A stretch of DNA of 64,000 nucleotides from Bryobacterales bacterium (lineage in GTDB: Bacteria; Acidobacteriota; Terriglobia; Bryobacterales; Bryobacteraceae). Location of the stretch: contig JADLBD010000012.1 in assembly GCA_020847975.1 (NCBI GenBank), positions 62,001 through 126,000 on the forward strand, written 5' to 3'. Each line of letters starts with the position of its first letter. Within the stretch, counting starts at the first letter, position 1. The notes under the pieces were generated by a model. It was not told where the DNA came from, did no database searches, and saw only the letters and a program-made list of their open reading frames with translations. The position numbers and the translations under genes are program-made. Of this stretch, positions 58,121-64,000 are shown one piece after another.

Positions 58121-58906
58121 TTATCCGGGGCCGAGCTTCTCCAATTGCAGGGAAATGGTGCCCACGGGGAACCCGAGGCGGACACGCACCTGCACCAGCA
58201 GTTTGCGGTCGTCGTCCGAGAGCCAGAGAAAGAGCCTGCCCTTGCGCTTGTAGAGCACATCGTTGAAGAGATTCGCTTCGTAGCGCACGGTGTCGAAGGC
58301 CCCCGCCGGAGTGGTGATCTTCTCTTTCTCCTGCGCCTCGATCCTGGCGGAAACAACGCGCTTGCCGTCGGTGACGGGCAGTTGCACCGATTGGCCAACC
58401 GGCAGTTTCATGGCGCGCAAACGATTCAGGGCCGCCACGACGTCATGCACGCAATCGGGTATGTCGAGTTCCTTTTGCAGGGCGATGGAGTTCTTCACCA
58501 GGTCGCGCTCGAGGTAGCTGAGTTTCTTCGTGTTCCGGTGATAGATGACGGAGGTTTCGCGCCTCCGGCTCCCCTCCTCGGCCTTCATGTAGGTGGCATC
58601 CGCACAGAACCCGGAATCGTAGAAGGTGCGGTAAGCGTCGTTCACGCGGTAGAGTTTCGATACCAGGCCAACCGATTCCAGATGCAAGTCCGATTGCCAG
58701 GATCCTCCCGGCTGAGGAGTGCGCGTAAGCGTTGCCGTGCCGGCGCGGACCAGGCGCCATTCCACGCTCAGTTGGAGGGACTCGACGGGCTTCGCCTGCC
58801 CGTACATCTCAGGCTGGGGATGCGAAGGCGCCTGACCTTGCGCAGGCCCCAACAGAGCGGCGCAGGCCAGCCACAGGATCCAGCGATGGTTGCCGGGGCG
58901 TGTCAT
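58121..58906 (-). CDS. Secreted DUF3108 protein
   Basis: 261 residues from ATG 58906 with a signal peptide ending near 'PAQGQ'. 'LQLSVEWRLVRAGTATLTRTP', 'LHLESVGLVSKLYRVNDAYRTFYD' and 'HDVVAALNRLRAMKLPVGQSVQLPVTDG' are DUF3108 features, an exported beta-rich fold that may bind lipid or polysaccharide. 'GRLFLWLSDDDRKLLVQVRV' closes the domain. Codons upstream of this start are antisense to nothing obvious but lack a ribosome-binding site. It heads the agu gene group but has no known link to polyamine metabolism. Confidence 0.85.
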   Translation of the reverse strand: MTRPGNHRWILWLACAALLGPAQGQAPSHPQPEMYGQAKPVESLQLSVEWRLVRAGTATLTRTPQPGGSWQSDLHLESVGLVSKLYRVNDAYRTFYDSGFCADATYMKAEEGSRRRETSVIYHRNTKKLSYLERDLVKNSIALQKELDIPDCVHDVVAALNRLRAMKLPVGQSVQLPVTDGKRVVSARIEAQEKEKITTPAGAFDTVRYEANLFNDVLYKRKGRLFLWLSDDDRKLLVQVRVRLGFPVGTISLQLEKLGPG

Positions 58907-59100
58907 GAACTCATTGAGTTTGGCAGACCAGACGCGGCATTGGCAACCTTGTCTCTCCTTCTCCAGAAGCCCCAGTCCACCGAAATCCGCGCCTACGGTT
59001 AGGGTAGACGCGCCGCACTCCGCTCGCGTTTCGCCGCCTGCCAATAGCCATTCACCGGAGCGTGCTAGTTTAATAAGGAGCAAAGGAAACCCCACACTCC

Positions 59101-59898
59101 ATGCGCCGCATCGCCTGGCTCACCGATCCTCACCTGAGCTATGTTCCGCCTCAAACCTCATCGGAATTTCTCGAGTCGCTGAACGACCTCCCCGTCGATG
59201 CCATCTTTCTCGGAGGAGACATCAGCGAGGCCTCGCGCCTGCTGCTGGATCTATCCGAGCTTTCCGCCCGTGTTCACAAACCGGTTTACTTCGTCCTAGG
59301 CAGCCACGACTACTATCGCAGTTCCATCGCCTCGGTCCGTTTTCAAACGGCGCAACTGTGCGCGCGGATGCCGAACCTCACATGGCTCAACCAGGCGGGA
59401 GTAGTGGAACTGACGCCGCAAACCGCGCTGGTGGGCCATGACGGCTGGGGGGATGGGCTTCTGGGATCCATCGAGGAAGCGGTCCCGATGAACGATGAGT
59501 TGCAGATCGAAGAGTTGACCTCGTTTGACCGGCACACGCTCTTTGCCAAACTCAATGAGCTTGGCAGGGAGGCAGCGAGCCATCTGCACCGGACCCTTTC
59601 CACCGCCGTCGAGAACTATCCGAACATCTGTCTGCTCACACACGTGCCGCCGTTCCGCGAGGCGTGCTGGTTCGAGGGTGCGATTGCCTCGGACGGCATA
59701 CTGGCGCGCGCCGTCTGCGCCGCCGCCGGCACGGCGATCCAGCAGGTGATGAAAGACCATCCGGAACGCCAACTCACCGTGCTTTGCGGCCACACGCATA
59801 GCCCGGGCTTCGCCCAGGTTCTACCGAACATACAGGTATGGACGGGAGCGGCGCAGTATGGCCAGCCCCGCGTACAGCGGCTGTTCTGGGTGCCCTGA
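59101..59898 (+). CDS. Calcineurin-like metallophosphoesterase
   Basis: 265 residues. Metal ligands are in 'IAWLTDPHLSY' (DxH), 'DAIFLGGDISEAS' (GGD), 'VLGSHDYYRSS' (normally GNHD/E; here Ser replaces Asn), 'LLTHVPPF' and 'VLCGHTHSPGF' (GHxH). The Asn-to-Ser change in the GNHD motif could weaken the bimetal site. No signal peptide. Substrate unknown; cyclic nucleotide or phosphoprotein phosphatase are both possible. Confidence 0.85.
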   Translation: MRRIAWLTDPHLSYVPPQTSSEFLESLNDLPVDAIFLGGDISEASRLLLDLSELSARVHKPVYFVLGSHDYYRSSIASVRFQTAQLCARMPNLTWLNQAGVVELTPQTALVGHDGWGDGLLGSIEEAVPMNDELQIEELTSFDRHTLFAKLNELGREAASHLHRTLSTAVENYPNICLLTHVPPFREACWFEGAIASDGILARAVCAAAGTAIQQVMKDHPERQLTVLCGHTHSPGFAQVLPNIQVWTGAAQYGQPRVQRLFWVP

Positions 59899-59906
59899 CA
59901 TTTGCC

Positions 59907-60815
59907 ATGTATTTTGTTTTATTGCTATTGACGGCCGCGGCTGTGCTTCCCGCACAGCCGGCCAAAGCTCCCGGGGGTTTCGAGGAGCGCATCGCGAACG
60001 CGATCGCGCAGGCTCCAGGCACGGTCAGCCTGTTTGCGAAGAACCTCGACACGGGGCAGAGTTATGGAGTGCGCGCGGACGACAAAGTGCGCACTGCCAG
60101 TACCATCAAACTCCCCATCATGGTTGCCGTGTTTGGGGAGGTGCAGGCGGGCCGGGTCCACTGGACGGACGAAACCACTCTGCGCGAGCAGGACAAGATC
60201 TCCGGCTCCGGAATCCTGCGCGAGTTCTCCCCAGGCGACAAAATACCGCTCATCGATTTAGTCCACCTGATGATCGTTGTCAGCGACAACACAGCCACCA
60301 ACCTGGTGTTGGACCACGTCTCCGCGGACACCGTGAACCGCTACATGGATCAATACGGCCTGCCGAACACGCGCTGCCTGCGAAAGATTCTCGGGGATCG
60401 CAATCAACTCAAGCCGGCCGCGAGCGGCTTCAGCCAGGCAGGCGGACTCGAGCGAAACAAGCGCTACGGAATTGGCGTCTCCACGCCGCGGGAGATGGTT
60501 ATGCTGCTTGAAAAGATCGAGCGAGGCCAGGCAGTCAGCCCTGCCGCTTCGAAGGAGATGATCGCGATTCTCAAACGGCAGCATTACACCGAGGGTATTG
60601 GACGCCGCCTTGGCGATATGCCGGTCGCCTCCAAATCCGGCGCCCTGGATGCGCTGCGAAGCGACGTGGGTATAGTCTACTCGAAGCACGGCCGTATCGC
60701 GATGGCCATCACTGTCGATGGCATGAAGAAGGTGGATTGGTCCCCCGACAACCCGGGGCATCTCACCATATCCGAGATTGCCGGCATCCTGCTCGAGGGG
60801 CTCGCCACGCCGTAG
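59907..60815 (+). CDS. Class A beta-lactamase-like serine hydrolase
   Basis: 302 residues from ATG 59907 with a signal peptide ending at 'AQPA'. Catalytic Ser65-Thr-Ile-Lys68 (S-x-x-K), Ser126-Asp-Asn128 (SDN) and Lys243-Ser-Gly245 (K-S/T-G) occur in the right order and spacing. The omega-loop Glu166 equivalent is not obvious by eye, so it may be a penicillin-binding-type esterase or peptidase rather than a true resistance enzyme. It starts 8 bases after the metallophosphoesterase gene. Confidence 0.85.
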   Translation: MYFVLLLLTAAAVLPAQPAKAPGGFEERIANAIAQAPGTVSLFAKNLDTGQSYGVRADDKVRTASTIKLPIMVAVFGEVQAGRVHWTDETTLREQDKISGSGILREFSPGDKIPLIDLVHLMIVVSDNTATNLVLDHVSADTVNRYMDQYGLPNTRCLRKILGDRNQLKPAASGFSQAGGLERNKRYGIGVSTPREMVMLLEKIERGQAVSPAASKEMIAILKRQHYTEGIGRRLGDMPVASKSGALDALRSDVGIVYSKHGRIAMAITVDGMKKVDWSPDNPGHLTISEIAGILLEGLATP

Positions 60816-60866
60816 AAATTCATCACTTCGGCGGAACCATTCCGCGAACGTCTCGTATATACGGCT

Positions 60867-63311
60867 ATGCGCGACCTCCAGTACGCCTTGCGGATGCTTC
60901 TGCGCAGCCCGGGTTTCACCGCCGCCGCCGTTCTCTGCCTCGCTCTCGGCATCGGGGCCACCACCGCCATCTTCAGCATCGTCAACGCCGTGGTTCTGCG
61001 CCCCCTGCCCTATCGCGATCCGCAGCGCCTGGTCCGCCTGTATACGGAATTCCCCACCTTTCCCAATGGCGGCCTGAGGCGGTTCTGGACTTCGCCTCCG
61101 GAATTCCTGGAGTTGCGGCGCGACCTGAAATCGTGGTCCTCTCTGGATGCCTGGACCACCAGCGGAATCAATCTCGGCGGAGGCCAGGAACCTGTGCGTC
61201 TCCAGGGGGCCTACGTTTCCGGAGGCCTGCTTCGGGAACTCGGCGTTTCGCCCGTGAAAGGCCGGTTGCTGACGCCTCAGGACGACACACCGCAAGCCCC
61301 GCTCACCGCAGTCATTTCCTTCGGGGTCTGGCAGCGTGTCTTCGGAGGCGATCCCGGCATCATGAACCGGGAAGTGAAACTGAACGGCGCGCCTTGCAAT
61401 ATCGTGGGTGTCATGCCGGAGGGCTTTCAGTTTCCGCCCGGCGAGGTGGATGCCGCGGAAGTCTGGGCGCCTCTTCAGATCAACCCTGCGAGTCCGGGCG
61501 GGCGAGGCTCACATTTCCTCTACCTGCTGGGGCGGGTCCGCGACGGCGTCAGTGTCGAACGCGCGCGGCAGGAACTCTCACAGTACGTGAACGCGGAAGG
61601 CGCCAAGGCTTCGCCCAACACGCACACGTTCCATCCGAAATTCCACCCGCTTGTCAGCTATCCGCTCCACGATGAAGTAGTGGGTAACGTGCGGCCGGCC
61701 ATGCTGACGATGCTCGCCGCGGTAGTCTTTGTTCTGCTCATCTCCTGCGGCAACGTCGCCAATCTGCTGCTGGCGCGGGCAGAAGGGCGCCAGCGGGAGA
61801 TCAGCATCCGCACCGCGATGGGCGCGGACTTTGGCATGCTGTTGCGGCAGTTCCTCACGGAAGGCGTGCTGTTATCGCTGTTCGGGGCGGCGCTTGGTCT
61901 GCTTCTGGCAACCGGCGGACTGCGGCTGATCGTGCGCCTGAATGCGGGCAGCATTCCGCGAGCGGCGGAAATCGGCGTGGATTGGCGTGTGCTCCTGTTT
62001 ACGCTGGGCGTTTCGGTGGCGACGGGCATCTCTTTCGGTCTGGCGCCGTTGCTGCATCGCTTTGGGAAGACCGTCGCCGAATCCCTGAAAGCCGCCGGCG
62101 GCCGCACCACGGCGTCCGTTGAGGCCAATCGATTCCGCCATGCCATGGCCGCCGGAGAGCTTGCGCTGGCCCTGGTATTGTTGATCGGCGCCGGGCTCAT
62201 GATGCGGGCATTCTGGAAACTGCAGGCCGTCGACATCGGGATGCGGCCGGATCATGTACTCACCATGGCAATCGCCCTGCCGCAGACTGTATACAAGGAG
62301 AACGAACGCGTCGTACAGTTCTGGGACCAGGCGCTGCAGCGTGTCAACGCTCTCCCGGGCGTCACCGCGGCCACCATGCTGAGCGGCACACCGCCCATAC
62401 GGCCGCTGAACGCCAACGACACCCAGATCGAGGGCTTCGTCCAACAGGAAGGCGGTCCGCGCCAGAACATCGATTTCTACCAGGTTACAGGCGGCCGTTT
62501 TCTCGAAGCCACCGGAGCGCGGCTCATCGAAGGCCGCGTCTTTGACCAGAGGGACGGCGCCGCCGCCCCGCCCGTGGTTGTGGTGAACCAGACCATGGCC
62601 CGCACATACTGGTCCGGGCAGAGCCCGATCGGGAAGCGCATCCGGCCGGGTTTTCGCGGTCCCTGGCTGACCGTCATCGGCGTCGTAGGGGATGTGAAAA
62701 ATGCAGGCATCGATAAGCCCACGGGCAGCGAACTTTTCTTTGACTACCGCCAGACGCAGGGCTTCGGGATTCGCAGCGCGCTGCTGTGCGTCCGCACGCG
62801 CGGGGAACCGCTGGACCTTTACCGCCTCGTGCGGGGCGAAGTGGCCGCTGTTGACCCGAACCTGCCTGTCGCCAAGGTACGCACGTTCGAGGACATTGTG
62901 GAGGCGGCCAACGCGCGGCCGCGCTTCCTCACGTTTCTACTGTCGCTATTTTCGGGGGTAGCGCTGCTGCTGGCCGCACTTGGCATCTATGGCGTCATGT
63001 CGTATCTTGTGGCGCTTCGCACGAACGAATTCGGAATCCGCATGGCTATCGGCGCCCAACGGACAGATGTGCTGAAGCTGGTGCTCCGGCAGGGATTGGT
63101 TCTCGGGACCATCGGCATTGCCGCCGGAGCCATGGGCGCACTTGGCCTGACAGGCTTCCTGCGCGGGCTTCTCTATGGCGTGGACACCTTTGATCCGCTC
63201 ACGTTTGCGGCGATGGCCGGAGCATTGGCCGCCACGGTGCTGCTGGCCTGTATCCTGCCGGCGCGCCGCGCCGCGAGAGTGGACCCAATGACGGCGCTGC
63301 GGTACGAATAA
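60867..63311 (+). CDS. ADOP-family ABC transporter permease (MacB/FtsX type)
   Basis: 814 residues, complete. It starts directly at the first membrane segment ('YALRMLLRSPGFTAAAVLCLALGIGATTAIF') with no preceding cytoplasmic extension, unlike the copy at 1-1618. A MacB-PCD domain with 'VSGGLLRELGVSPVKGRLLTP' follows, then FtsX cores ('LISCGNVANLLLARAEGRQREISIRTAMGA' and 'LVALRTNEFGIRMAIGAQRTDVLKLVL'). No PadR or ATPase gene adjoins. 'DPMTALRYE' is the usual ADOP end. Confidence 0.93.
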   Translation: MRDLQYALRMLLRSPGFTAAAVLCLALGIGATTAIFSIVNAVVLRPLPYRDPQRLVRLYTEFPTFPNGGLRRFWTSPPEFLELRRDLKSWSSLDAWTTSGINLGGGQEPVRLQGAYVSGGLLRELGVSPVKGRLLTPQDDTPQAPLTAVISFGVWQRVFGGDPGIMNREVKLNGAPCNIVGVMPEGFQFPPGEVDAAEVWAPLQINPASPGGRGSHFLYLLGRVRDGVSVERARQELSQYVNAEGAKASPNTHTFHPKFHPLVSYPLHDEVVGNVRPAMLTMLAAVVFVLLISCGNVANLLLARAEGRQREISIRTAMGADFGMLLRQFLTEGVLLSLFGAALGLLLATGGLRLIVRLNAGSIPRAAEIGVDWRVLLFTLGVSVATGISFGLAPLLHRFGKTVAESLKAAGGRTTASVEANRFRHAMAAGELALALVLLIGAGLMMRAFWKLQAVDIGMRPDHVLTMAIALPQTVYKENERVVQFWDQALQRVNALPGVTAATMLSGTPPIRPLNANDTQIEGFVQQEGGPRQNIDFYQVTGGRFLEATGARLIEGRVFDQRDGAAAPPVVVVNQTMARTYWSGQSPIGKRIRPGFRGPWLTVIGVVGDVKNAGIDKPTGSELFFDYRQTQGFGIRSALLCVRTRGEPLDLYRLVRGEVAAVDPNLPVAKVRTFEDIVEAANARPRFLTFLLSLFSGVALLLAALGIYGVMSYLVALRTNEFGIRMAIGAQRTDVLKLVLRQGLVLGTIGIAAGAMGALGLTGFLRGLLYGVDTFDPLTFAAMAGALAATVLLACILPARRAARVDPMTALRYE

Positions 63312-63422
63312 GGCCGGATGGCCGCTCCGTAGAACGGCCTAAGCGAAACTCGCTTGCCGGATTAGGGAATACTCGTCTGGAATTCGCTCCGCCGCTCCTC
63401 CATACTGACTCCACGAAGGGTC

Positions 63423-64000
63423 ATGGACGCTCCCGCTTACCTTGACGCGCTATTCCCGGCAGCGGAACTGTCGGATGAGCGCGCCTCGATGGTGAAGAAG
63501 GGCTATCTTTGGTTCATCGCGTCCATGGGCTTTTCCTCGGTGGGCGGTTATTTCGGCGCCTCCACAGAGTGGTGGGTCCGCTTGTTTTCCGGCTCCGCGG
63601 GATGGGTGCTCGCCGTAGCGCTGTTACTGGTCATTCCGCGGATCGGTGAAGCCTGCCGCGACCACCCGGTGAAGGGCGCGTTCGCCCTGGCGTTCAATGG
63701 CCTGCTCTATGGGTTTCTCATGGCTCCCATAGCAGGGAAGGTATCGCGACATCTCCCGGAACTGATCCCGCACGCAACCGCGGTGACATTGCTGGTGTTC
63801 GTTTCGGTGACCGCCTTTGTGTTTGTCAGCGGCAAGCGGTTCGCCGTCTCGAGCGGGCTCGCCTATGGCCTGGGGATCAGCATCCCTGGGGCGTTGCTGA
63901 TGAACCTGGTATTGGGCTTCGGTTGGGTCACGTTCGCCCTGGCGCTGCTTACAGGGACATTTGGGGTGGTCCTGCTGGTCACCGTGACTTCGGATCTGCT
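63423..64000 (+). CDS. Bax-inhibitor-1-like membrane protein, 3' end outside window
   Basis: Translated by hand from ATG 63423. After ~40 residues of cytoplasmic sequence with 'KKGYLWFIASMGFSSVGGYFG', at least six hydrophobic segments follow ('AFALAFNGLLYGFLMAPIA', 'AVTLLVFVSVTAFVFVSG', 'WVTFALALLTGTFGVVLLVT'). The layout is like YccA/BI-1 (UPF0005) proteins: 'FLMAPI' resembles the conserved G-x-x-x-A-P block. Such proteins form pH-dependent Ca-leak channels or FtsH modulators. About 192 residues are visible. Confidence 0.6.
   Translation, partial: MDAPAYLDALFPAAELSDERASMVKKGYLWFIASMGFSSVGGYFGASTEWWVRLFSGSAGWVLAVALLLVIPRIGEACRDHPVKGAFALAFNGLLYGFLMAPIAGKVSRHLPELIPHATAVTLLVFVSVTAFVFVSGKRFAVSSGLAYGLGISIPGALLMNLVLGFGWVTFALALLTGTFGVVLLVTVTSDL

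Noticed and set aside
60867-63311. Macrolide exporter MacB
   Set aside because: Only permease domains are present and no ATPase gene adjoins; ADOP permeases are a distinct acidobacterial group.
1-64000. rRNA, tRNA, prophage or transposase genes
   Set aside because: I saw no cloverleaf, rRNA core sequences, integrase or transposase motifs on either strand by reading; a dedicated search could still find a small RNA.

Overview
The window looks like a chromosome segment from an acidobacterium of the Solibacter/Bryobacter type. The signs are high GC content, two ADOP-type MacB/FtsX permeases (one behind a PadR regulator), a secreted protein with a TIGR03437-like (Solibacter C-terminal) repeat, a protein of the INRENAQKSTGP family, YVTN beta-propellers, TPR proteins and many secreted hydrolases. 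This assignment is inferred from gene content. I saw no rRNA, tRNA, CRISPR array or complete insertion sequence.

Left part (1-17.8 kb): PadR plus ADOP permease; a guanidine-II riboswitch in front of a Gdx/SugE exporter; a frameshifted methyltransferase; a Tat-type secreted oxidoreductase-like protein; a secreted HpcH/HpaI aldolase homologue; a DUF433/DUF5615 toxin-antitoxin pair; a large secreted PHP/DUF3604-like protein; an APC permease-KdgD-phosphomannomutase operon; and PcrA helicase with a coupled 52-residue basic protein. Upstream of pcrA, on the same strand, is an iodothyronine-deiodinase-like gene whose catalytic position is an in-frame TGA followed by a bacterial-SECIS-like hairpin. 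It is probably a selenoprotein.

Middle part (17.8-35.4 kb): a repeat-rich membrane protein, a GH20-like protein, a Lon-like protease coupled to a universal stress protein, a cytochrome/YVTN fusion, a NYN-domain RNase-like protein behind a strong hairpin, a second YVTN protein, a six-hairpin glycosidase-like protein, two TPR proteins and a zinc-ribbon protein.

Accessory island (35.4-47.3 kb): this is a scrapyard of defence genes. It holds one intact and one truncated VapBC pair, an internally deleted hsdM with a truncated rhuM, a nearly complete type I restriction operon (hsdM split by a TAA, hsdS, hsdR, small RHH-like gene), a HigBA module and a decayed DUF1569 gene.

Right part (47.7-64 kb): FadB/FadA beta-oxidation genes, a DUF302 protein, a type 5 uracil-DNA glycosylase, a subtilase, the agmatine deiminase/N-carbamoylputrescine amidase pair (putrescine from agmatine), a DUF3108 protein, a metallophosphoesterase, a class A beta-lactamase-like serine hydrolase, a second ADOP permease and a partial Bax-inhibitor-1-like membrane protein.

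A recurring theme is small gene cassettes lying between direct repeats. In two of three cases the repeats copy the 3' ends of neighbouring genes.
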